From Bacteroidales bacterium (lineage in GTDB: Bacteria; Bacteroidota; Bacteroidia; Bacteroidales; GCA-2748055): DNA of 7,112 nucleotides. The stretch lies in assembly GCA_023135025.1 (NCBI GenBank), contig JAGLTY010000108.1:1-7112 (forward strand), in the 5' to 3' direction. The translations under genes and the position numbers were made by a program. The notes under the pieces are model-generated. The model was not told the origin of the DNA, searched no databases, and saw nothing but the letters and a program-made list of their open reading frames with translations. Of the stretch, positions 1-6,047 are shown one piece after another. Each line of letters opens with the position of its first letter. Within the stretch, counting starts at the first letter, position 1.

Positions 1-2
1 TA

Positions 3-74
3 AATGAGATATCAGGACTGATGGACTTTGTCCTGCTTCCCGATCTGGTGGATCAACCAATGAAGATCAGTTAG
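3..74 (+). CDS. Possible 3' end of a plus-strand gene (partial)
   Basis: A plus-strand frame is open from the window edge to a TAG at 72-74. Its last 23 residues include the stretch MDFVLLPDLVDQPMKIS. The GAC/GTC/CTG/CCC codons resemble those of the real genes here, and both other plus-strand frames have stops within the first ten bases. It would end against the stop of the minus-strand T9SS relic, giving a convergent arrangement. The fragment is too short to assign a family, and 23 open codons can occur by chance. Confidence 0.25.
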   Translation, partial: NEISGLMDFVLLPDLVDQPMKIS

Positions 75-325
75 CAGATCAACAGTTTGGCCGTTTCAAT
101 GCCATGCGCTTTTTTTATTTTCACAAAATAGATACCGCATGGCAGCCCCTTGCCTTCCAGATCAGAAATAGTAAAATTATCTTTCTCCTCTGCTCTCAGT
201 TTATAAACAGGCATGCCTTCAAGGTTAAAAACTTCTACCATGGTTTGGTTAGGTTTAATGTGAAAACTGACCCTATCACTGGACTAAAATATAGTGTGAA
301 TCAACCAAAGCAAAGAGAATTCTGA
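71..325 (-). pseudogene. Decayed type IX secretion (Por) C-terminal sorting domain
   Basis: Read on the minus strand, this frame ends at TAA (71-73) and encodes the C-terminal half of a T9SS type A sorting domain: RVSFHIKPN, then MVEVFNLEG, then ISDLEG, and finally CGIYFVKIKKAHG before the terminal lysine and hydrophobic residues. Such domains end secreted proteins and direct their export through the PorV/PorU outer-membrane machinery. Upstream in the same frame, FSL is followed by 16 residues to VSF, the spacing of the usual FSLxQNYPNPFNPxTxIxF start. Here the NYPNPFN core has become LIHTIF followed by a TAG stop (284-286). No passenger domain is attached: the frame stays open a little further but only into the tail of the response regulator gene. 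The longest ATG-initiated remnant is 56 codons (71-241). I read it as the 3' relic of a deleted secreted-protein gene. The family match is by eye. The alternative is a short orphan ORF. Confidence 0.68.
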
Positions 326-384
326 CTTATTGTGTGAACAGTGGGTTCTGGGATATGAACACGGTGGTTTCCCGTATAAACCGA

Positions 385-1140
385 TTACCTGGAGAATGTC
401 GATTCCAGCATCTTGATCTTCTGAGCCGGAATCTTGATGGAGCATGATTTGCCCGGATACTCAAGTATGCAACTGCAACTCTTGCGGTCCACCCTGGAGA
501 GGTATTTCAGGTTCAACAGGTAGGAACGGCTGGCGCGGAAAAAACTGCTCCCCTCAAGGATCTCCTCTATGGCGCCAAGGTTCTGGGTAGTGATTTCACA
601 GTTGCCACGAGTGAGTTGAATATGGGTATAATTACCATCGGCCTGACAATAGACCACTTCCGAAGGGTCGATAAGGAGATAACCTGAACGGGTGTTTAGC
701 TTAATCTTGGCAGGGCTATTGCCCCGCAATGTTTCAACCAGTTTATGAAGGTCCTGTTCCTGAACCTTTCTCCCTATTCTCCGAAACCGTTCGATGGCAC
801 TATCCAGCTCCTCCTGATGAACAGGTTTCAGGATATAATCAAAAACCGAATTGCGAATGGCCTGGATCGCATAGTGTTCATAAGCAGTGACGAAAATAAT
901 CCCGGGGTTTTCACCTGATATCTGTACCTGTTCAATAAAATGGAATCCATCCTTTTCAGGCATCTGTATATCCAGGAGAACCAGGTGTGGACGTTCTCTT
1001 TTCACGAGCCTTAAAGCCTCATCCACATTACCTGCAACCCCGATGACTGAAACTCCATTGTTCCCCAGCAGCATGTATTTGAGCAGCTCCCGGGCCTCCG
1101 GCTCGTCATCTACAAGCACTATTTTCAACACCTCCTCCAT
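385..1140 (-). CDS. LytTR-family response regulator (LytR/AlgR type)
   Basis: This is a 251-residue two-component response regulator that should bind DNA when phosphorylated by a sensor kinase. Residues 4-120 form a receiver domain with acidic pocket D11/D12, phospho-acceptor D57 in LLDIQMPEKDG, switch T85 and K105 in the usual KP pair. Residues 143-248 form a LytTR DNA-binding domain, recognised by the VVYCQADGNYTHI strand and the FFRASRSYLLNL motif; the common histidine of the HRS signature is serine here. The C-terminal part is rich in cysteine (C222, C224, C233). A TTG at 1198-1200 would add 20 residues, but it falls in a likely -33 promoter element and those residues are not receiver-like, so ATG 1138-1140 is preferred. 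No kinase gene is in the window. In Bacteroidota this class is usually paired with a LytS/YehU-like histidine kinase, which may lie elsewhere. It diverges from the SLC12-like transporter gene. Confidence 0.94.
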   Translation of the reverse strand: MEEVLKIVLVDDEPEARELLKYMLLGNNGVSVIGVAGNVDEALRLVKRERPHLVLLDIQMPEKDGFHFIEQVQISGENPGIIFVTAYEHYAIQAIRNSVFDYILKPVHQEELDSAIERFRRIGRKVQEQDLHKLVETLRGNSPAKIKLNTRSGYLLIDPSEVVYCQADGNYTHIQLTRGNCEITTQNLGAIEEILEGSSFFRASRSYLLNLKYLSRVDRKSCSCILEYPGKSCSIKIPAQKIKMLESTFSR

Positions 1141-1172
1141 GGAATGAAAGGAATCACATTTCTTTTCAGAGC

Positions 1173-1204
1173 GCAAGTTATAAAATTCCACGAAGGACAA
1201 AAAA
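1173..1204 (-). promoter_or_regulatory. Candidate Bacteroidota promoter of the response regulator
   Basis: On the minus strand TTTTTTG (ending at 1198) is followed after 17 bases by TAACTTGC (1173-1180). This resembles the Bacteroidota pattern TTTG, 17-20 bases, TAnnTTTG, with the second half of the -7 box imperfect. Transcription would begin near 1166, about 25 bases before ATG 1138-1140. This position excludes the upstream TTG as the start codon. Confidence 0.4.
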
Positions 1205-1270
1205 TGGAGTCATACTGACGGCAATTCAGGTTTTTTTTGTAATCTTCAATGTTTTAATGCTGTAAAAAGC

Positions 1271-3496
1271 ATGCCAGACTCTCATCCGCATAGAACCACA
1301 GCCAGCTTTGGCACCCTTCCGGTCTTCATGACGACCATCTCAACTATTCTTGGGGCCATTCTCTTTCTAAGATTTGGATATGCTGTGGGCCATCTGGGAT
1401 TTTTAGGGGTCATAGGGATCATTTTCCTGGGACATATGGTTACCATTCCTACCGCCATGGCGGTGGCCGAAATTGCCACTAACCATAAGGTTCAGGGGGG
1501 CGGTGCATACTATATCATCAGCCGCTCCTTCGGTATCAATATTGGTTCGGCAATCGGCATTGCACTCTATCTCAGTCAGGCCATCAGCGTTGCTTTCTAT
1601 GTCATCGCATTCTCTGAAGCATTTGACCCGCTGATCAGGTATCTTCACTACGAAATTAATACACCCCTGATTGATAAACGGTGGGTCGGACTTGCCAGCA
1701 TGACCCTGCTCTCCATGATCATCCTTTCGAGGGGAGCCAAAATTGGAATGAAAGCACTCTATTTCGTTGTTGCCATCCTGTTTACCTCCCTGCTCTTCTT
1801 TTTCCTTGGAAAATCAAATTCAACAGAGCCCATTATTTTAAATGCACATATCCAGAATCCGGATAATTTTTTCTTTGTATTTACCATTATTTTCCCAGCA
1901 TTCACCGGATTGATAGCGGGACTCGGACTTTCTGGCGACCTGCGCGATCCCAGCAGGTCCATCCCCAGGGGAACACTCTTGGCCACCCTGGGTGGATTTG
2001 TGGTCTATATACTGGTGGCCTATAAACTGGCTATCAGCGCTTCTCCTGATGATATGGCCTCCGACCAGCTGATTATGGAGAAGATTGCCCTTTGGGGCCC
2101 CATCATACCCATCGGCCTGGCTGCAGCATCCCTCTCATCTGCCCTGGGCTCAATCATGGTTGCCCCGCGTACCCTCCAGGCCATGGGGTACGACAATGTG
2201 TTCCCGGGAGCTGGTCTGAACAGCTGGCTATCCCGTGGCAAGGAGAAAGACAACGAACCCACCAATGCGGGATTGATAAGCATCATCATAGGATTCGTGT
2301 TTGTGGCCTTTGGAGACATCGATTTCGTGGCACAGATCATCTCCATGTTCTTTATGGTCACCTATGGCGTAATATGCCTGATCTCCCTGCTGGAGCACTT
2401 TGCTGCGGACCCATCTTACCGGCCCACCTTCAAATCAAGGTGGTATATCTCCCTGCTTGGTGCGGTCACCTCATTCTGGCTGATGTTTAAAATGAACGCT
2501 CCCTATGCCCTGCTGTCTCTGATTGTCATGGGTGGTATCTATACCATGGTCTCCAGTTACAAACGAAAAGAGAAAGGACTGGTCAACCTCTTTCGCGGAG
2601 TGGTGTTCCAGGCAAGCAGACAGTTACAGATTCTGGCACAAAGGGCTGACCGGGAGGACCTGGATGAGCACTGGCGCCCCTTCACCATCTGTGTTTCACA
2701 GGATACATTTATGCGCAGGAGTGCTTTTGATCTGCTCAGGTGGATCTCTCTGAAATATGGATTTGGAACTTACATCCACTATATCAAGGGATTTCTGACC
2801 GAGGAGACCAATAAGGAGTCAAAAGAGATCCTCAATAAACTGTTACATCTTGCCGCGGGAAGCAAGAACCGGGTCTACCTGGACACCATTATCAGCCCCT
2901 CCTACACTTCAGCTATCGCCCAGGTGATCCAGCTATCGGGAATCTCCGGAAAGGGAAATAACATGATGCTCTTCGAATTTTCACAAACTGAGCCGGAAGC
3001 ACTGGAGGAGGCTCTGAACACGCATGACATCCTGTATGCCACCGGGTTTGATCTCTGCATTCTGAATACATCTTACAAAGGATTTGGTTACAAAAGAGAG
3101 ATCCATATATGGATCACCCAGGCAGATTCTGACAATGCCAACCTGATGATCCTGTTGGGATATATCATCATGGGGCATCCTGAATGGAAAAAGGGAATCA
3201 TCAAGATTTTTGCCATCTATCAGCCCGAAGCAGTCACACGCAGGAAGGAGGAGCTGAAACAGTTAATTAAAGAGGGCCGGCTTCCCATATCATTAACCAA
3301 TATTAGCCTGATCAGTGCCAGAGGGGACAGAGGAACCCGGGAGATTATCGGGGAGGTCTCGTCGGATGCCGACCTGACCATTATCGGGTTTCGGCATGAG
3401 CAGCTATCCACTGAAGGGTACAAGCTATATACCGGGTATAATAAGCTGGGGAATGTGCTATTTGTAAGCGCCAACAAGAAAAAAGAGATCAACTAA
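1271..3496 (+). CDS. SLC12-type cation-chloride cotransporter homologue (APC superfamily permease)
   Basis: This is a 741-residue inner-membrane secondary transporter. About 12 membrane segments span residues 16-428, followed by a soluble cytoplasmic domain (431-741). Hallmarks of the cation-chloride cotransporter family (NKCC/NCC/KCC) are clear: LGAILFLR in TM1 (27-34), IATN followed by GGGAYYIISRSFG after TM2 (68-88), FPAFTGLIAG and SGDLRDPSRSIPRGTLLA in TM6 and beyond (208-238), and ASLSSALGS with APRTLQA in TM8 (286-304). By alignment from memory with human NKCC1, the potassium-site residues Y110 (TM3), P209 and T212 (TM6) are kept, while the TM1 asparagine is T25. The TM8 sodium-site serines are S289 and S290. 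The tail ends in a USP-like segment (KIFAIYQP, then SDADLTIIGF) as in other members. The likely role is ion-coupled chloride or cation uptake for osmotic balance; the real substrates are unknown. ATG 1271 places TM1 about 15 residues in. An upstream TTTG (1236-1239) has only a poor -7 partner. The gene is divergent from the LytTR regulator and 25 bp ahead of coaD. Confidence 0.92.
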   Translation: MPDSHPHRTTASFGTLPVFMTTISTILGAILFLRFGYAVGHLGFLGVIGIIFLGHMVTIPTAMAVAEIATNHKVQGGGAYYIISRSFGINIGSAIGIALYLSQAISVAFYVIAFSEAFDPLIRYLHYEINTPLIDKRWVGLASMTLLSMIILSRGAKIGMKALYFVVAILFTSLLFFFLGKSNSTEPIILNAHIQNPDNFFFVFTIIFPAFTGLIAGLGLSGDLRDPSRSIPRGTLLATLGGFVVYILVAYKLAISASPDDMASDQLIMEKIALWGPIIPIGLAAASLSSALGSIMVAPRTLQAMGYDNVFPGAGLNSWLSRGKEKDNEPTNAGLISIIIGFVFVAFGDIDFVAQIISMFFMVTYGVICLISLLEHFAADPSYRPTFKSRWYISLLGAVTSFWLMFKMNAPYALLSLIVMGGIYTMVSSYKRKEKGLVNLFRGVVFQASRQLQILAQRADREDLDEHWRPFTICVSQDTFMRRSAFDLLRWISLKYGFGTYIHYIKGFLTEETNKESKEILNKLLHLAAGSKNRVYLDTIISPSYTSAIAQVIQLSGISGKGNNMMLFEFSQTEPEALEEALNTHDILYATGFDLCILNTSYKGFGYKREIHIWITQADSDNANLMILLGYIIMGHPEWKKGIIKIFAIYQPEAVTRRKEELKQLIKEGRLPISLTNISLISARGDRGTREIIGEVSSDADLTIIGFRHEQLSTEGYKLYTGYNKLGNVLFVSANKKKEIN

Positions 3497-3501
3497 AACA
3501 C

Positions 3502-3509
3502 TATCTTTG
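3502..3509 (+). promoter_or_regulatory. Candidate -7 element (TATCTTTG) before coaD
   Basis: TATCTTTG matches the Bacteroidota -7 consensus TAnnTTTG exactly and lies in the 25-bp gap between the transporter stop and ATG 3522. Transcription would begin close to 3515, a few bases ahead of coaD. No TTTG is present at the usual 17-20 base distance upstream (the nearest, at 3461-3464, is 37 bases away), so this is a half-site that could be chance. Confidence 0.25.
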
Positions 3510-3521
3510 AATAAAAAGCAG

Positions 3522-3992
3522 ATGGAAAAAATCGCTGTCTTTCCGGGGTCATTTGACCCTTTTACCGTAGGTCATGAAAATATTGTGCTTCGTGGACTTG
3601 GCCTCTTTGATAAAATCATCGTAGCTATCGGGGTCCACTCCACCAAAAAGCCACTGCTAAGAATTGAGGCCAGGGTAAAGATGGTCAACCGGATTTTTAG
3701 CACCAACGACCAGGTAAGCGCAGACTCTTTCGAAGGATTGACAGTGGATTACTGCAAAAAAGTGAATGCCACGCATATGCTCAGGGGAATACGGACAGCA
3801 GCCGACTTTGAATACGAAAGGGCCATTGCCCAGATCAATAAACTGATGTTGCCTTCTGTCGAATCCATTTTTCTGCTAACCACACCTGAACACACTCCTG
3901 TTAATTCAACCATCATCCGGGACATCATCCGTAACGGCGGTGATGCTTCGCAGTTTCTTCCGGAGGGTGTGAATATCAAGGAGTATCTCTGA
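3522..3992 (+). CDS. coaD: Phosphopantetheine adenylyltransferase (PPAT)
   Basis: This 156-residue enzyme carries out the penultimate step of coenzyme A synthesis in the cytoplasm, joining 4'-phosphopantetheine and ATP to give dephospho-CoA and pyrophosphate. The nucleotidyltransferase signature GSFDPFTVGH (9-18, the TxGH form) is intact. Also present are K42, the RGIR motif (88-91), Y98/E99 in FEYE, and NSTIIRDI (128-135), the counterpart of the ISSTxxR nucleotide-binding motif. The length matches E. coli PPAT (159). A TTG at 3507 would add MNKKQ, but it lies in a possible -7 promoter box, and family members begin directly at the beta strand before GSFDP, so ATG 3522 is chosen. The stop (TGA 3990-3992) shares its A with the ATG of the next gene, indicating translational coupling. 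The gene may be co-transcribed with the upstream transporter or start from its own promoter. Confidence 0.97.
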   Translation: MEKIAVFPGSFDPFTVGHENIVLRGLGLFDKIIVAIGVHSTKKPLLRIEARVKMVNRIFSTNDQVSADSFEGLTVDYCKKVNATHMLRGIRTAADFEYERAIAQINKLMLPSVESIFLLTTPEHTPVNSTIIRDIIRNGGDASQFLPEGVNIKEYL

Positions 3993-5425
3993 TGCTTTGC
4001 CGGTCGATCATTTATACCCTGTTGTTATGGGGCTGTGGAAACATCATGGGCCAGTCTGCCTCGGTTCATGCCATCTCCCCGGATTACTCGGGTCAATCCA
4101 TACATACAACCATTGCATGGAACCCTTTTGTTACCATTCCTGAATTTTCCAACAGTGTGGTGTGCAGTGAAGAGGGAGAATTTGAACAGCTCATACCGCT
4201 TAAATCACCAAGGGTGGTGCAGTTCGAAACCGGGATCTATCAAGCCTACCTTTACATGGAGCCCGGCTTTCATTATGAGGTGGAACTTCCAGACTTCGTT
4301 GAAAAAGAGTGGGACAACCGTATCTCTCCATTTTATCAGCCAGTAGCTCTGCCTCTTAACGTCCGCTCACGCACCTCTCTTTCGACCCGGGAGTGTATCG
4401 ACGGATCAATGGATGTGAACCATACCATTGCAGGGTTTGACTCACTCTTTGTCAACGCCAATCAGGAGATCATCACGCAGCGACGATTGGGGCATCATGG
4501 TCATACCGATTCTATTATCCAGCAACTGGAAGTTCAGTTCAGGAGCGACAGTTCCCTGTTTTTTTCAGACTACCGGCGCTTCAGATATGGAGTTTTAAAG
4601 CTTAATAAAGGTGAAACCGGACTGGACATACTAAGCCATGATTATCTTGGCCCCACTGTGATGGAGTGGCATCCTGGATTTATTGAGCTTTTCAGGGCCC
4701 TTTTTAAAGATTTTATTTTTTACTATTCAGGCACCACTGATGGTGAGGACTTCCGGAATTTGGTGAACCGGAACCAGGAGTTCCGGAAGGTGCGTCAGCT
4801 TGTTCTAAAGCACCCTGCTGTATGGAGTGACACTCTTGCAGAGATGATCCTGCTGCAGGAGTTCTCCGAGCTGTTTTACCGGGGCGAATACCACAAGGAG
4901 GCTATCCTGATCATGCTGGACTCCATGGCACATGATCCCGTTACCCCTCAATTTGGTATATATGCAGCGCAGTTAAAGCAGAAGTTATCCAGCCTGGTAA
5001 CCGGAAACACTCCTCCTGGCATATCATTGGAGGATCTGGAAGGAAAAACCTGGACATTGAGTGATTTTGAGGGCAAATACACCTACCTTTTGTTTGGTAC
5101 AACCGATCACTATGGCTGTATGATGGAGTATCCGTTTCTACAATCCTACATTGATAAGCATGCATCTTATTTGAATGTGGTCACAGTGATGGTATCAGAA
5201 GAGCGCTCTAAATTAGAAGATTTTATGCGCAGGAACAGTTACAGCTGGAAAGTTCTTCATTATGAAGGACAGCCCGGGGTCCTGAACGATTTCATGGTTA
5301 GGGCATATCCCACTGCCTACCTGATTGACCGGGATGGTAAGCTGCTCCTCTCCCCGGCCACATTGCCATCGGAGGGATTTGAACAACAGCTGTTCCGCAT
5401 CATGCGTTCAAGGGGCGAAATCTGA
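3992..5425 (+). CDS. Exported TlpA-like thioredoxin-fold protein with HxxC in place of CxxC
   Basis: This is a 477-residue envelope protein. Residues 1-20 look like a signal peptide (hydrophobic IIYTLLLWG); C14 in LLWGC could also be a weak lipobox. Residues 35-100 form a beta-rich region with the pattern seen in N-terminal domains (DUF4369-like) of Bacteroidota TlpA proteins: GEFEQLIPL, then YLYMEPGFHYEVELP. Residues 150-335 are mostly helical and unassigned. Residues 341-477 form a TlpA/AhpC-type thioredoxin fold: ISLEDLEGKTWTLSDFEGKY, an active-site loop DHYGCMMEYP (372-381), and RAYPTAYLIDRDGK with the cis-proline P440. Aligned to WCGPCRxExP, the second cysteine (C376), glutamate and proline are kept, but the first cysteine is H373 and the tryptophan is D372. 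Ordinary disulfide exchange is therefore unlikely. It may bind rather than reduce partners, or act through a single cysteine. It starts within the coaD stop codon and is probably translated with coaD. The family call is confident; the function is not known. Confidence 0.88.
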   Translation: MLCRSIIYTLLLWGCGNIMGQSASVHAISPDYSGQSIHTTIAWNPFVTIPEFSNSVVCSEEGEFEQLIPLKSPRVVQFETGIYQAYLYMEPGFHYEVELPDFVEKEWDNRISPFYQPVALPLNVRSRTSLSTRECIDGSMDVNHTIAGFDSLFVNANQEIITQRRLGHHGHTDSIIQQLEVQFRSDSSLFFSDYRRFRYGVLKLNKGETGLDILSHDYLGPTVMEWHPGFIELFRALFKDFIFYYSGTTDGEDFRNLVNRNQEFRKVRQLVLKHPAVWSDTLAEMILLQEFSELFYRGEYHKEAILIMLDSMAHDPVTPQFGIYAAQLKQKLSSLVTGNTPPGISLEDLEGKTWTLSDFEGKYTYLLFGTTDHYGCMMEYPFLQSYIDKHASYLNVVTVMVSEERSKLEDFMRRNSYSWKVLHYEGQPGVLNDFMVRAYPTAYLIDRDGKLLLSPATLPSEGFEQQLFRIMRSRGEI

Positions 5426-6040
5426 TCAGAGTAACTTCCTCATATAGAGCACATCCAGGATGCTGGCATAACTGTTTTCCCGAATGAAACCTGTCTCTCC
5501 AGGGGTTGCCCACCTGTAATCGGTGATACCCTCCTCAGCCTGTAAAACCGGATCCCCACTCCCTCCAAACTGCATTTCGAACCACTTGGTCTTTTTCAGC
5601 ACTCTCTTTCCTTTCAATGTGTATGTGTGGTAGGTGGATATAAGCGGATCGACCAGTTGAAGTCCGGGAAGGCCGGTCTCCTCCTCCACCTCTCTCAATG
5701 CTGCACTTTGAAAATCCTCTCCCTTTTCCAGTTTCCCCTTTGGAAGGTCCCAGGTCCCGTTTCGGCGGATCACCAGGAACTCACCCCTGGCGTTGAGAAC
5801 CACCCCGCCTCCCGCTTCAATCACCTTAAAACAGGCCTTGAACTCTTCAAAAAGCATCAGCATATCTTCATGAAAAATATAGAGGTTGTTAATCTGGTTT
5901 AATGAATCAAACAGGCCTACCAGTTCATTCAATTCATAGAAATTGTTGTATTTATAAAAGAGACCTTTATGCTTTGCAAAAGCCCTGGAAAAATCATCTC
6001 CAAAAAATACCGTTCTATCGTTGAAAAAAACTTTATACAT
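5426..6040 (-). CDS. NUDIX hydrolase with an N-terminal extension domain
   Basis: This is a 204-residue cytoplasmic protein of the NUDIX superfamily, which cleaves nucleoside diphosphates linked to another moiety using Mg2+. The complete NUDIX box Gx5Ex7REUxEExGU occupies residues 102-124 (from GKLEKGE through REVEEETGL), preceded by the substrate-side segment GTWDLPKG (95-102). Residues 76-200 make up the catalytic domain. Residues 1-72, starting MYKVFFNDRTVFFGDD, form a separate N-terminal segment that I recognise as common in Bacteroidota members beside pyrE; its role is unknown. The substrate cannot be told from sequence. An upstream ATG (6152-6154) would add 38 residues encoded opposite pyrE, but they do not look like the family, so ATG 6038-6040 is chosen. 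The stop TGA directly abuts that of the convergent thioredoxin-like gene. The start is 7 bp from the pyrE start on the other strand, so its promoter must lie inside the pyrE coding region. Confidence 0.95.
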   Translation of the reverse strand: MYKVFFNDRTVFFGDDFSRAFAKHKGLFYKYNNFYELNELVGLFDSLNQINNLYIFHEDMLMLFEEFKACFKVIEAGGGVVLNARGEFLVIRRNGTWDLPKGKLEKGEDFQSAALREVEEETGLPGLQLVDPLISTYHTYTLKGKRVLKKTKWFEMQFGGSGDPVLQAEEGITDYRWATPGETGFIRENSYASILDVLYMRKLL

Positions 6041-6043
6041 TTG
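6036..6043 (+). promoter_or_regulatory. Candidate -7 element (TACATTTG) of pyrE overlapping the NUDIX start codon
   Basis: TACATTTG matches the Bacteroidota -7 consensus TAnnTTTG exactly and ends 4 bases before the pyrE ATG (6048). The NUDIX start codon (6038-6040 on the minus strand) lies inside it. Transcription from such a box would begin at or within a few bases of the pyrE ATG, implying a leaderless or nearly leaderless mRNA. No TTTG is found at the expected upstream distance (a TTG at 6021-6023 is only 12 bases away), so the promoter is supported by one element only. Confidence 0.35.
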
Positions 6044-6047
6044 CTGA

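Noticed and set aside
104..325. Plus-strand 73-codon open frame in the left gap
   Set aside because: It lies opposite the T9SS sorting-domain relic, whose minus-strand reading is clearly protein-like. The plus-strand translation has no recognisable pattern.
390..407. Imperfect hairpin near the end of the response regulator gene (CTG-GAAT/ATTC-CAG with a bulge)
   Set aside because: It lies in coding sequence, is short, has a two-base bulge and no following T-run, so it is not a credible terminator.
1141..1200. Twenty-residue N-terminal extension of the response regulator from TTG 1198-1200
   Set aside because: The TTG overlaps a likely -33 promoter element, and receiver domains start within a few residues of the first beta strand, which ATG 1138-1140 provides.
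1236..1262. Promoter for the transporter (TTTG 1236-1239 with TAATGCTG 1255-1262)
   Set aside because: The -7 box misses two of the four TTTG bases and the spacer is only 15, so it is too weak to annotate.
1141..1270. LytTR-type direct repeats in the divergent promoter region
   Set aside because: The only GTT-centred candidates (near 1177 and 1251) match the consensus poorly and are not at the required spacing.
2020..2490. Long open frames opposite and out of frame with the transporter (2020-2361 minus, 2092-2490 plus)
   Set aside because: They are shadows of the transporter reading frame, with no domain pattern, promoter or sensible composition.
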